Source: JADGNF01 sp964582085 (GTDB lineage: Archaea; Thermoproteota; Bathyarchaeia; Bathyarchaeales; Bathycorpusculaceae). Taken from it: a stretch of DNA of 64,000 nt. The position numbers were made by a program, and so were the translations under genes. The notes below the pieces were generated by a model. The model worked only from the letters and a program-made list of their open reading frames with translations, was not told the DNA's origin and did not search any database. Every line of letters begins with the position of its first letter. Position 1 is the first letter of the stretch. Of the stretch, positions 8,447 through 16,592 are shown in pieces. The stretch covers positions 62,001 to 126,000 of the forward strand of contig CAZOPV010000002.1 of the NCBI GenBank assembly GCA_964582085.1, read 5' to 3'.

Positions 8447-8857
8447 ATGCCAGGCAAAAAAGTACTTGTTGTTAGTGGTAAACGCAAAACCGCCACAGCA
8501 CGTGCCGTTGTGAAACAAGGCGTGGGCAAAGTGCGTATAAACAAAGTCCCTGTAGAGATAGTGGAGCCAGACATTGCACGGGAAAAAATTATGGAGCCTC
8601 TTCTTCAAGCCGGGGACGCTACATGGAAACAACTGGATATGGACATCAAAACTCAGGGCGGAGGGTATATGGGACAAGCAGAAGCTGCGCGCACCGCTAT
8701 AGCCAACGCGTTGCTGAAATGGACCAAAAGTACACACTTACGTACAGTATTTACCGAGTACGATCGAACGATGGTAGCAGGAGATTCACGTAGCAAAGAA
8801 CCAAAGAAGTTTGGCGGACCGGGCGCAAGGACCAAGGAACAAAAGAGCTACCGATAG
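8447..8857 (+). CDS. rps9: 30S ribosomal protein S9
   Basis: Small-subunit head protein whose C-terminal tail reaches the P-site tRNA. It has 136 residues from ATG 8447. Signatures are VVSGKRKTATARAVVKQG, GGGYMGQAEAARTAIANALL and a C-terminal RSKEPKKFGGPGART tail ending KSYR. It sits between L13 and Rpo10 in the archaeal operon; Rpo10 begins 14 bp later. Confidence 0.96.
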   Translation: MPGKKVLVVSGKRKTATARAVVKQGVGKVRINKVPVEIVEPDIAREKIMEPLLQAGDATWKQLDMDIKTQGGGYMGQAEAARTAIANALLKWTKSTHLRTVFTEYDRTMVAGDSRSKEPKKFGGPGARTKEQKSYR

Positions 8858-8871
8858 AGGCAAAAACACAC

Positions 8872-9102
8872 ATGATAATACCTGTAAGATGCTTCACATG
8901 CGGTAAACTTATCGGCGACAAATGGGAAGAATTTGCAAGAAGAGTACGAACGGGTGAAAATGCCAAAGACGTTCTCGATAGCTTAGGCATCAAACGTTAT
9001 TGTTGTCGTCGTATGCTTCTCTCAAACGTAGAAATCATCGATGAAGTTTTGCGCTTCTATGAGGAAGCTGAAAAACGCAAAGAAACCCGAAGCTTTGCTT
9101 AA
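8872..9102 (+). CDS. rpo10: DNA-directed RNA polymerase subunit N (Rpo10)
   Basis: Small zinc-binding polymerase subunit (Rpb10 homologue) that docks on Rpo3 and Rpo11. It has 76 residues: MIIPVRCFTCGKLIGDKWEEF with the N-terminal CFTCG pair, then KRYCCRRMLLSNVEIIDEVL with the second cysteine pair. Last gene of this operon. The Rpo6, enolase and S2 genes that often follow in other archaea are not here. Confidence 0.95.
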   Translation: MIIPVRCFTCGKLIGDKWEEFARRVRTGENAKDVLDSLGIKRYCCRRMLLSNVEIIDEVLRFYEEAEKRKETRSFA

Positions 9103-9205
9103 CTTCAACCCTCTTATTTAATATTCAAAACTGCATTCTTTTCAAAATAAACGTTGCCAAAATCTTACACAAGAACTCTTCTATGGCAACTTATTTATAA
9201 TCCAG

Positions 9206-9257
9206 AATAGTGGTTTATAGACAGGTGAGTCCACACTATTAAGCGTGGCGTCTCCTG
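9206..9257 (+). promoter_or_regulatory. Two overlapping, mutually exclusive hairpins before the winged-helix gene
   Basis: A TATA-like TTATTTATAA lies at 9191-9200. Downstream, AATAGTG (9206-9212) is perfectly complementary to CACTATT (9234-9240). CAGGTGAGTCCAC (9222-9234) pairs at 10 of 13 positions with GTGGCGTCTCCTG (9245-9257). The two helices share position 9234 and overlap in space, so they cannot easily form together. This may be a switchable leader or a set of operator half-sites; function unknown. Confidence 0.3.
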
Positions 9258-9287
9258 ACATGTATCATCAATCGTAATATAGGTTAA

Positions 9288-9677
9288 ATGTATTCGGTTG
9301 TAGAGAATATCAGAAATTTAAACATGTGTGAGTTGATGAGTGAGATGAATAAGCGTGGAGAAGAGGAGAAGGTAAAACAGATTTTGACTGATCCCAAGCT
9401 GTCTGCTATAAAAGCTATGCTTGAAAAAGATCATGCTATCGATTGCCTTTTGCTGCTATACATTAACCGTGGCAAATGGAAAGAAGCAAAAGATTTTATG
9501 CGTGAAAACAACCTGACGTTAAGCGATGGCACTTTCCGAGCCCGCATGATTGAAATCGAATCGTTGGGTCTGGCAAAAAGCGAACGCATCGACCCGCTTA
9601 AAAAATATTATATGCAGACAGAACTCGGAACAAAAATTGCTAAACTTCTGCTAGCCTTCTTCGACGGACTCAAGTAA
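9288..9677 (+). CDS. Winged-helix-like DNA-binding protein
   Basis: A 129-residue cytoplasmic protein. Residues 55-125 read as a winged helix: DHAIDCLLLLYINRGKWKEA (helices 1-2), DGTFRARMIEIESLGLAKSE (recognition helix) and DPLKKYYMQTELGTKIAKLL (wing and last helix). The N-terminal 50 residues are charged and helical. Internal ATGs at about residues 12, 17 and 20 are alternative starts. No cofactor motif was seen and the regulated genes are unknown. It follows an unusual structured leader and precedes a T-rich terminator and the pilin gene. Confidence 0.65.
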   Translation: MYSVVENIRNLNMCELMSEMNKRGEEEKVKQILTDPKLSAIKAMLEKDHAIDCLLLLYINRGKWKEAKDFMRENNLTLSDGTFRARMIEIESLGLAKSERIDPLKKYYMQTELGTKIAKLLLAFFDGLK

Positions 9678-9700
9678 CCCAATTGTGCCCTTCTGAGGGT

Positions 9701-9760
9701 CTGTTTTCCTTTCTTAGGCCTTTTTTTTAGGGTAGTCTGCGTTTTTGGTTTTTCTTGTTT
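9701..9760 (+). terminator. T-rich terminator after the winged-helix gene
   Basis: Pyrimidine-rich stretch with T8 at 9721-9728 and further runs of T near 9741-9756. This is typical of archaeal factor-independent termination and separates the winged-helix gene from the pilin unit. Confidence 0.45.
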
Positions 9761-9809
9761 GTGTAGTTGTGTTCAACATTTAGTCAGTAACATATCGTAA
9801 GTAACAAGA

Positions 9810-9858
9810 TTTAAATTGGTTTGTTTTTCCTACGTATAACAATTATAAAAAAGGAGGT
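9810..9858 (+). promoter_or_regulatory. TATA box and strong ribosome-binding site of the pilin gene
   Basis: TTTAAATT at 9810-9817 is the box A. GGAGGT at 9853-9858 sits 7 nt before ATG 9866 and is one of the clearest Shine-Dalgarno sites in the window, consistent with an abundant product. Confidence 0.6.
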
Positions 9859-9865
9859 TTAACGT

Positions 9866-10330
9866 ATGAACACACACCTGAAATATATTCAGAAGAATAT
9901 ACGTGCCTTAAGTCCGGTTGTTGCTTCGATTATTCTGATTGCAGTGACTGTTGCTGTGAGCGTCGCGGTTGCGGCTTGGATGGGCGGAATGACTATTAGT
10001 TTCATGGGCACATCTTCAGCTACGATAACAAATGTTCAGTTCACCGATACTGTTGGTGATGGCACTGGAGAGAAGATAATTGTAATGGAATTGAAAAATA
10101 CTGGTACAAAAACTATCACAATAGCCGCAGTTAAAGTTAACAATCAGCTAGTTGCAGAAAGTTCTTGGTCGTCTGTAAATGGCACGTCGGTAAACGCTGG
10201 TGATGGGCTAGAATTGACAATCTCTGATACTCTTGGGGCATGGGTTAACGGAAACACCTACAAGATTGACTTGTTCGATGCTAACAACCAAGTGGTCGGT
10301 TCCACGCAGCAGAATGCTCCTGGCGCATAA
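9866..10330 (+). CDS. Type IV pilin-like surface protein
   Basis: 154 residues with an archaeal class III pilin leader. A basic head (NTHLKYIQKNIRALSP) is followed by a hydrophobic helix VVASIILIAVTVAVSVAVAAW at about 18-38 that forms the filament core. The prepilin peptidase probably cuts just before the SPVVAS segment. The rest (residues 45-154) is a beta-rich, Thr/Asn-rich head with the pattern common in the archaeal pilin N-terminal (PF07790-type) group. No assembly ATPase or peptidase gene is nearby, so the machinery must be encoded elsewhere. Confidence 0.85.
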   Translation: MNTHLKYIQKNIRALSPVVASIILIAVTVAVSVAVAAWMGGMTISFMGTSSATITNVQFTDTVGDGTGEKIIVMELKNTGTKTITIAAVKVNNQLVAESSWSSVNGTSVNAGDGLELTISDTLGAWVNGNTYKIDLFDANNQVVGSTQQNAPGA

Positions 10331-10433
10331 TTACCCCTCTCTTTAGTATCCGTGCAAAAGTACAACCTGGAGGGCAGGGTTAAAATTCCAACTTCCCTGT
10401 TTTCCCTTTCTCTTTGTTTCCTCTCTCTGAGAA

Positions 10434-10868
10434 GTGAAAATTATGGTCGTCCAACTAAAAGAATACGATTCAGCTGTAGACTTAGCCGAGAATCTTGACA
10501 AACAAATCGGCGACGCCAAAAGCACCCTCGGCGAGTACCTGCGCCGTTTAGATGAAATCCGCACTTTAGCGGAGAAATCCAAAAAAATCCGTGAAGTCGT
10601 CCTAAAGTTGGCGGGCAAAAAGGTTACAACTGACACGTTAGGCGAAATAACCGTAGGAATCCTCAATATTATTCCCGATGCAAACCCTTTCCACGAATTA
10701 ACTGCCATAGAACAAGTTGTCCGTAGTTTCCAAGAGCGCCTGCTGGTTTTGCAGAAAGCTCGTGAAGCACTCAAGTGGCTCGACCAACTTGGGGATACTG
10801 ATGGTCTCAAGTACCTTGTTGTGGAGGACGATGGTATCCCCGCAAGAATTCTCTTCAAAATATGTTAA
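10434..10868 (+). CDS. Predicted coiled-coil protein of unknown function
   Basis: 144-residue, soluble, highly charged helical protein starting at GTG 10434, with an internal ATG at 10443. Residues 10-60 and 95-125 have heptad-like spacing (DLAENLDKQIGDAKSTLGEY and VVRSFQERLLVLQKAREAL). I recognise no catalytic motif. It is first in a three-gene run followed by two Roadblock/LC7-like proteins; the next gene starts 28 bp after its stop. A role as a scaffold or partner of those proteins is inferred from context only. Confidence 0.6.
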   Translation: MKIMVVQLKEYDSAVDLAENLDKQIGDAKSTLGEYLRRLDEIRTLAEKSKKIREVVLKLAGKKVTTDTLGEITVGILNIIPDANPFHELTAIEQVVRSFQERLLVLQKAREALKWLDQLGDTDGLKYLVVEDDGIPARILFKIC

Positions 10869-10896
10869 CCTGGAGTGTACGTCGAGGGGCATATGT

Positions 10897-11751
10897 GTGA
10901 GTTCAGAAGAATGTGTGCTGGCAATTCAAAACATTTTAAATGAAGTAAGAAACGTTTGCCCCCAAGTCTTAAATGTCTTCATTTTTAAGCCTGACAGAAC
11001 TGTGGTGGCAAAAGACAGAGACGCTGATGAAGTCGCCATAGGTCTAACGGTGGATGCCCTTAGTTTACTGGTTAAATACTCCAAGGTCGGCGGTGGTTTA
11101 GAATCCTTTACTGTTAATGGTGCCAACTATCGAACTACCGTTAGGCGGATAAACAATTTTTACTTTGTTGCGGTTGCCTCAGGGATGGTGAACGAAAAAA
11201 TCCTCGATGGCTTAACGCAGGGGGTTGTTCTTACAGTTCTTAAACTAGTCGAGTTAATCCAACCTGAACTTGGATTTATTCCAACTGAGTTTTTGGAGGA
11301 TTTCAAGGTAGAAACTGTTCAGGTGGACTCTGAAGGACGTGAAGTAGAGCAAGCTGCAGCGGGTTCTGCTGCTGCGGAAGTAACTGCCGATTCTGATTCT
11401 TTTTTGGACTCCATTGTAAGCCACATGATTGTGGAGAACACCAATGGCATAGGCCGCTTACTTGGCTCTCAAGACACCGCGCGGCTAGACCCTCTCGTAA
11501 TAGACCGATGGTTAGCCATCTGTGGAGAGAGGGGAATTGCTCAAGTCGAGGTGCAGGAAACTCAGACGGGCAAAAAAATTCTTTGCAAGCTTAAGCCCAT
11601 AAAAGACGCGGCTTTTGATGGCACAGGTATAATTATGTTGCCGGAAAAAATTCAATCTGTATTACAAGCTAGGAGGGGCACCTTAGTTTTGGTGAAACCC
11701 ATAATCAAGAAGCGAGGTGTCATAAGTGACAAAGAAGCAAAGCTCAACTGA
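10897..11751 (+). CDS. Roadblock/LC7-like domain protein (two-part)
   Basis: The start GTG 10897 is chosen because GAGGGG at 10884-10889 sits 7 nt upstream; the open frame extends further but overlaps the preceding gene. The protein is 284 residues. Residues about 1-110 look like a Roadblock/LC7 fold: a central VLNVFIFKPDRTVVAKD strand pair, a VDALSLLVKYSKVGGGLESF helix, then YFVAVASG. An acidic Ala-rich linker follows, then a C-terminal domain (about 165-284) of unknown type. Such proteins act as small-GTPase regulators or scaffolds. No GTPase gene adjoins. It overlaps the next gene by 26 bp. Confidence 0.6.
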   Translation: MSSEECVLAIQNILNEVRNVCPQVLNVFIFKPDRTVVAKDRDADEVAIGLTVDALSLLVKYSKVGGGLESFTVNGANYRTTVRRINNFYFVAVASGMVNEKILDGLTQGVVLTVLKLVELIQPELGFIPTEFLEDFKVETVQVDSEGREVEQAAAGSAAAEVTADSDSFLDSIVSHMIVENTNGIGRLLGSQDTARLDPLVIDRWLAICGERGIAQVEVQETQTGKKILCKLKPIKDAAFDGTGIIMLPEKIQSVLQARRGTLVLVKPIIKKRGVISDKEAKLN

Positions 11752-12121
11752 AGATGCAGAAGCCATAGCTGTTGAAAGCAAGGCGGAAGAAACCAAAAAC
11801 CGCGATGAGTTATTTGCGGTTCTTAAAGAAATCTGCACTTTTGTGGACGTGCAAGGTTACATACTCAAAGACTCCACTACCGCAACTATAAATCTTGAAG
11901 ATTCTGAGAAAACTACATCCTACGCCATGTTGTCTTCGCAAGCTTTTGAGTCTGCGGAAGTGCTCAGGCAAACCTGCCGTTTCGGAGAAAACGAAACCAT
12001 GCTGGTTGACTGTGCAGACCTCAAGGTGCTTTGTACAACAATTGGAGAAGCAGCAGTGAGCATTTTCATGGGAAAAGAAGTAGACCACACCAAAATTCTC
12101 AGCAAACTCCTTTCTTTATAG
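11726..12121 (+). CDS. Second small Roadblock/LC7-like protein
   Basis: 131 residues from GTG 11726, inside the end of the preceding gene, so the two are translationally coupled. After a charged 25-residue lead the order is helix (ELFAVLKEICTFV), strands (VQGYILKDSTTATINL), a long helix (SSQAFESAEVLRQTC), strands (ETMLVDCADLKVLCTTIGE) and a last helix. This alternation matches a Roadblock/profilin-like fold, and pairing with the upstream paralogue as a heterodimer is plausible. The assignment rests on pattern only, without a signature residue. Confidence 0.5.
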   Translation: MTKKQSSTEDAEAIAVESKAEETKNRDELFAVLKEICTFVDVQGYILKDSTTATINLEDSEKTTSYAMLSSQAFESAEVLRQTCRFGENETMLVDCADLKVLCTTIGEAAVSIFMGKEVDHTKILSKLLSL

Positions 12122-12242
12122 AAGGACTTAAGTTTTGACTTTCCGTTTTCAGTTCTGTAAATGTTGGAAACAGCGTTTTTGTATAGCATAAACTTTATAT
12201 TGAAAATTCTTTCCCCTTCCTGCTTCAGAAGGGTCAATTGTA

Positions 12243-12335
12243 ATGACCGTGCAGTTCGCAACCAATAAAGGCAACAACAACGCAGACTTAAGTAGCGGAG
12301 CTGGAACCGGTCATAGCGCCGGTGAAGGAAACTAA
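12243..12335 (+). CDS. Possible 30-residue Gly/Asn-rich small protein
   Basis: An ATG at 12243 opens a 30-codon frame rich in Gly, Asn, Ser and Ala that ends with GAGTGHSAGEGN. A TATA-like ACTTTATATTG lies about 50 bp upstream, and AAGGGTC about 15 bp upstream is a weak ribosome-binding site. The composition is soluble and unlike random translation of AT-rich spacer, but the frame is too short to be sure. It occupies the 345-bp gap between the Roadblock pair and the aminotransferase. Confidence 0.3.
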   Translation: MTVQFATNKGNNNADLSSGAGTGHSAGEGN

Positions 12336-12488
12336 ACAGTTAACCTTTCATATGCTTCCAGTTGCTTCTTGGTTGCTGTTTGGTTTTGGATGTGAACAAA
12401 ATGGGTGTGAAAACAATGGACGCAATGTTGATTAAGCGTTTAGTTACTTCTGACCCTTCTTATTTGAATGGTAATGGAGAATTTGAAT

Positions 12489-13562
12489 ATGCATAGAAAA
12501 CTCTTAATTCCTGGCCCAACTGAAGTCAGTCAAGACGTACTACTTGAACAAGCTCGCCCTATGCTGGGTCACCGTAGCAAAGATTTTTCTGAATTCTACG
12601 GTGGATTAACAGCAAAATTGACGAAGTTTTTCGAGTTGCCATCTGATTACTTGCCAACAACTACGACGTCTTCAGGAACTTTGTGGTTCGACATCGTAGG
12701 TAGAAGTATTGTGAAGAAGAAGGCTTTGTGTTGTGTTAACGGTGCTTTCTCGAAACGTTTTGCCGAAATTGTTCGCGAATGTGGCAAAGCTGCTGATTGG
12801 ATTGAAGTAGAGTGGGGGAAAGTTGTTAAGCCTGACGTAATAGCGGAGAAGCTTGAAACAGGAGAATACGACACTTTGACTATGTGTCACAATGAGTCCT
12901 CGACTGGCGCCCGCAGTCCAGTGGCAGAAGTTGGCAAAATGTTGCGGCGTGACTATCCAGACGTCATTTTTGCGGTTGACAGTGTTTCTTCCATGGCCGG
13001 TGATAGGACTCTACCGCATGAAATGAACGTTGACGTACTTTTCGCTTCAACTCAGAAATGCTTCGCCCTACCGCCTGGTCTAGCTGTTGCTATGGTTAAT
13101 GAACGTGCTTTAGAGCGCGCTAAAACTGTTCCTAACCGTGGTGGCTACACTGACATTGTAGAGATTCTCGCCTTCGAAAAAAAACATCAGACTCCCTACA
13201 CGCCAAACGTTTCTCTGCTTTATGCTTTGGATAAACGATTAGATCTTTTGCTCGCCGAGACCTACCCCCGTGTCTATCAGCGTCACAAGGACATGGCAGA
13301 ACTTACACAGCGCTGGGCAAGAAGGCACTTTGAAATGTTTCCTGAACAAGGCTACGAGTCCATAACCGTGTCTTGCATCAAAAACACCCTAGGCAAGAGT
13401 GTCAAAGAGTTGAATCAGAAGCTCGCTGAACGAGGCTTAGAAATTAGCAATGGGTATGGTGCGCTAGCTGAGAAAACCTTCCGTATCGGTCACATGGGCG
13501 AGTGGACTGTAGCAGGCATAAAAGAGGCTCTTGGAGCGATCGATGAAATTTGGGGTCTTTAA
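12489..13562 (+). CDS. Class V PLP-dependent aminotransferase (phosphoserine / serine-glyoxylate type)
   Basis: Fold-type I pyridoxal-phosphate enzyme of 357 residues. The conserved opening is RKLLIPGPTEVSQDVL. The cofactor aspartate is in VIFAVDSVSSMAG, and the Schiff-base lysine in STQKCFALPPGLA. The start ATG 12489 has GGAG 9 nt upstream; ATGs at 12468 and 12474 would add a few residues. In archaea lacking classical SerC, such enzymes act on phosphohydroxypyruvate or on alanine/serine and glyoxylate. The DUF1015 gene that follows makes serine metabolism a reasonable guess, but the substrate is not proven by sequence. Confidence 0.85.
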   Translation: MHRKLLIPGPTEVSQDVLLEQARPMLGHRSKDFSEFYGGLTAKLTKFFELPSDYLPTTTTSSGTLWFDIVGRSIVKKKALCCVNGAFSKRFAEIVRECGKAADWIEVEWGKVVKPDVIAEKLETGEYDTLTMCHNESSTGARSPVAEVGKMLRRDYPDVIFAVDSVSSMAGDRTLPHEMNVDVLFASTQKCFALPPGLAVAMVNERALERAKTVPNRGGYTDIVEILAFEKKHQTPYTPNVSLLYALDKRLDLLLAETYPRVYQRHKDMAELTQRWARRHFEMFPEQGYESITVSCIKNTLGKSVKELNQKLAERGLEISNGYGALAEKTFRIGHMGEWTVAGIKEALGAIDEIWGL

Positions 13563-13664
13563 TTTTGACCCACGATTTAAACTCGACTGCAAAATATTTG
13601 ATAAATATAGTTAATAGGCGTAGCAGAAGAAGCATGGGGTATGTCGGCGAGGTGATACACAACG

Positions 13665-14945
13665 GTGGATATTCGACCATTTAGGGCCATTAGGTACACG
13701 GAGAAAGCGGGTAACCTCAAGAATCTGGTTACTCAGCCTTACGACAAGATAAACCAAGATATGCAGCGCGAATACTACGAAAAGTCTCCTTACAACTACT
13801 GTCGCTTGATTTTGCCCATGGAGGAAAACAGGTATCAAGCGGTGCATCAACGTATCTACGAGTGGATGAGTGAACGAATCCTGTCTAAAGACGAAGTGCC
13901 GTCAGTTTTTGTTTGCTGTCAAGAGTTCAAACTTAACGGTAAAACCTTTACTCGCACAGGTTTAATTGCTGCTTTACGCCTTTACGCGTACAGCGAGGGC
14001 GTCGTTTTTCCCCATGAAACCACTTATTCTGCGCCAAAAGCTGATCGTCTCAATATGCTGAGAACAATCCAAAAAGACCTTGAACCTGTATTCTTAATTT
14101 ACTCTGACCCTGAAAGGATAACTGTAGAGTTTTTTACTGAAATCACCAAAGAGCTGCCCACAATAGAGGTTGAAGATCAGTTTCAAGTTAAACACAAAAT
14201 ATGGCAAGTAACTGACCCTCAAAAAATCATCGCCTTACAGAAGGCGCTTGAAAAGAAAGCAATGGTTATTACGGATGGTCATCACCGATACGAAAGTGCC
14301 CTATCCTACAGGGATGAAAGGCGCCTCCAAGAGGAATGGACTGAAGATGACGCTTTCAATTTCCACATGAGTTACATGGTTCCTGTTCAAGATGAAGGTC
14401 TTGTTATTCTGCCTGCTCACCGTCTTCTGAGAAAATTCGAATTAACCGATAAAATTTTCGGTGAATTGAAGAACTACTTTGAAATTTCTGAACTCCAGCC
14501 AAATGCTGAAGCAGTGGAAAGGTATCTGATTAGCAATAAAAAAGAACACGCCTTCTGTGTTTATACCGGAGCAAAGGCCTTAGGTTTAAGGCTTATTAAT
14601 GAAGAGAAAATACTTCAAATAACCAACAACTCATATGATAGTTCGCCTGAAGTTTGCCTTTTAGACGTGGTTATTCTGCGAGATGTGATTTTCAAGTTGC
14701 TGATGAAATTAGGCGAACTCAAAATTGATGAAGACATACTCTATGAGCGTTCCACGCGCGTCGCTATGGAAAAAGTTGTTGGCGGAGACGCAAAAGTGGC
14801 CTTTCTGCTTAACCCAATAGATCCTGAAGTTATTTGGCGCATAGCTCAAAAACGTCAGAGATTGCCTGAAAAATCCACAGATTTCTATCCGAAACCTGTT
14901 TCAGGTCTAGTTATGATGGACATTGCACTTGGAGAAAAACTGTAG
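13665..14945 (+). CDS. DUF1015-family protein (possible ATP-dependent L-serine kinase)
   Basis: 426 residues from GTG 13665, with GAGGTGAT as ribosome-binding site. Family marks are VTQPYDKI near the N-terminus, an HETTYSAPKADRL segment, and the central AMVITDGHHRYESALSYRDE, which contains the His/Asp/Arg cluster resembling the ParB/SerK-type nucleotide site. As I recall, a DUF1015 member was shown to phosphorylate free L-serine. The aminotransferase immediately upstream (about 100 bp) fits a serine/phosphoserine pathway. The family assignment is firm; the kinase activity is inference. Confidence 0.8.
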   Translation: MDIRPFRAIRYTEKAGNLKNLVTQPYDKINQDMQREYYEKSPYNYCRLILPMEENRYQAVHQRIYEWMSERILSKDEVPSVFVCCQEFKLNGKTFTRTGLIAALRLYAYSEGVVFPHETTYSAPKADRLNMLRTIQKDLEPVFLIYSDPERITVEFFTEITKELPTIEVEDQFQVKHKIWQVTDPQKIIALQKALEKKAMVITDGHHRYESALSYRDERRLQEEWTEDDAFNFHMSYMVPVQDEGLVILPAHRLLRKFELTDKIFGELKNYFEISELQPNAEAVERYLISNKKEHAFCVYTGAKALGLRLINEEKILQITNNSYDSSPEVCLLDVVILRDVIFKLLMKLGELKIDEDILYERSTRVAMEKVVGGDAKVAFLLNPIDPEVIWRIAQKRQRLPEKSTDFYPKPVSGLVMMDIALGEKL

Positions 14946-14958
14946 GTGGAGTCCCACT

Positions 14959-15141
14959 TTATTTTATAAATTTGGCTGCGTGTCTTTTAAACCGCTTTTT
15001 ACATTGCAAACTGCAAAAATGGTACGTTTCGCCTTCGTAGGTTATTTTGAACTTAGCCGTGTTTTCGTCTAACATCATGCCGCAAACTGGGTCTCTGAAC
15101 ATTTTTCGGTTCTTTACCTCAAAAGATAATGCAGTTTCCAT
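14959..15141 (-). CDS. YHS-domain metal-binding small protein
   Basis: 60 residues. A later ATG at residue 14 (MFRDPVCGM) is an alternative start that keeps the whole domain. The YHS/TRASH-like motif is DPVCGMMLDENTAKFKITYE followed by YHFCSLQCKKRFKRH; the cysteines, with aromatic residues around them, probably bind a transition metal. Related units are fused to copper ATPases or act as metal sensors or chaperones. It is convergent with the DUF1015 gene and lies upstream of nothing obvious. It may share a transcript with the helicase gene, which ends 17 bp from its start on the same strand. Confidence 0.75.
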   Translation of the reverse strand: METALSFEVKNRKMFRDPVCGMMLDENTAKFKITYEGETYHFCSLQCKKRFKRHAAKFIK

Positions 15142-15157
15142 CTATTATGGTTATGGT

Positions 15158-16345
15158 TTAAAAAAAGCTCACGATGGGAGAATCTGTGTCTTTTTGTGAT
15201 GCAATTTCTTCTATAGTTGTTTTCGTTAAAGCTTTGATATTGTTGAAATCTGAAAGTTCGCCATAACTCACTAATGTGATAGCTGTTCCGTCAGTTCCTT
15301 TTCTTGCTGTTCTACCGATGCGATGGAAATACACTGGTGGATCAGCAGGCACATCATAGTTGATTATATGTGTTATACCTTGAATATCTAACCCTCTTGC
15401 AGCAACATCTGTCGCAACAAGCAAATTCAGTCGACCACTGCGAAAATCAGCAATGGCGCGATCTCGTTGCGCCTGAGTGAAACCCGCATGTAATGCTTGG
15501 ACACGATAACCCTTATTGGCTAACTGTTCTGCAAGTCTGCTTGTGTCTCGGCGAGTGCGGCAGAAAATTATTGCCTTGCTTACTTGTTTTCCCCGCAAAA
15601 TGTTACACAGTGCTCCAAACTTGCTGTGCTGATTCACGACGGTGTAGAGTTGCTTCATCTTTGTCAATGCAATTTCATCTTTACTTACCAGAATCTTCAT
15701 GGGGTCTTTCATGTACCTGTTGCAAACTTTCATAACAGTCTCATCGATTGTGGCGCTAAATAAACTGGTTTGCCGTGTGATCGGTGCTTTGCGAAGGATG
15801 AACTCTATGTCGTCTATGAACCCCATGTCCAACATGCGGTCAGCTTCATCCAAAACAACCACTTTAACAGTGGATAAATTTAGAACTTGCCTTTTTAGGA
15901 GGTCGATTATTCTGCCTGGTGTGCCCACAACAACCTGCGTGCCGTACTGCAGCTCGCGAATTTGTTTTTCGATGGAGGTTCCACCGTAAATTGGCAAAAC
16001 TTTCAATTTCCGATGCTTGGCAAAGTGGGTGATATTGTGAGCCACTTGAACAGCGAGTTCGCGTGTGGGACATAAAACTAACCCCTGCACCTTTTTGAGT
16101 TCAGGATCTAGCCGTTCAACCATTGGCACTCCAAACGCAGCAGTTTTGCCTGTGCCCGTTTGAGCTTGTCCGATGACGTCTTTACCTTCCAGCAGCGGCG
16201 TAATTGCCTGAGCTTGGATTGGAAATATAGTTTTGAAGCCCAGTTCATCTAGGCTTTTCTGGACCTCCTTGCTTAAAGGTAGGTCTTTAAATGATTGGAT
16301 CTGTAACGTATTCGTTTTCCTGCCACAATTTTTTGATTCATGCAA
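15158..16345 (-). CDS. DEAD-box ATP-dependent RNA helicase
   Basis: 395-residue core helicase, the length of a minimal DEAD-box protein. Visible motifs are the Q-motif region (SFKDLPLSKEVQKSL, then PIQAQAI), motif I QTGTGKTAAFG, Ia PTRELAVQ, II LDEADRMLDMGF, III FSATI, V VATDVAARGLDI and VI HRIGRTARKG. It probably unwinds structured RNA in ribosome assembly or mRNA turnover. TTG 16345 is the only sensible start; no in-frame ATG precedes the Q motif. A TATA-like TTTTTATATA on this strand around 16415-16430 could drive it. Confidence 0.95.
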   Translation of the reverse strand: MHESKNCGRKTNTLQIQSFKDLPLSKEVQKSLDELGFKTIFPIQAQAITPLLEGKDVIGQAQTGTGKTAAFGVPMVERLDPELKKVQGLVLCPTRELAVQVAHNITHFAKHRKLKVLPIYGGTSIEKQIRELQYGTQVVVGTPGRIIDLLKRQVLNLSTVKVVVLDEADRMLDMGFIDDIEFILRKAPITRQTSLFSATIDETVMKVCNRYMKDPMKILVSKDEIALTKMKQLYTVVNQHSKFGALCNILRGKQVSKAIIFCRTRRDTSRLAEQLANKGYRVQALHAGFTQAQRDRAIADFRSGRLNLLVATDVAARGLDIQGITHIINYDVPADPPVYFHRIGRTARKGTDGTAITLVSYGELSDFNNIKALTKTTIEEIASQKDTDSPIVSFF

Positions 16346-16592
16346 TTCTTTTTAAAAGAAGCTTGGAAGCTTCGTTGTTACATGAGTTAACGTGACGTAA
16401 ACTCTTCATGGTTAGGGTATATAAAAAGGTTTAGCGTGTCGTGGAAACAACAGACCGTTGGTTTTTGGGATTTCTTTCTATCCGCAGTTACATAAAGTGG
16501 AGATTTCGGGGTAGGTTTGTGTTTGATAATATGTTGAGTTTGGTAATAATGGTTTTTATGCGGTGTGCGTTTGGGTTTGTGGAGGAAGAAGG

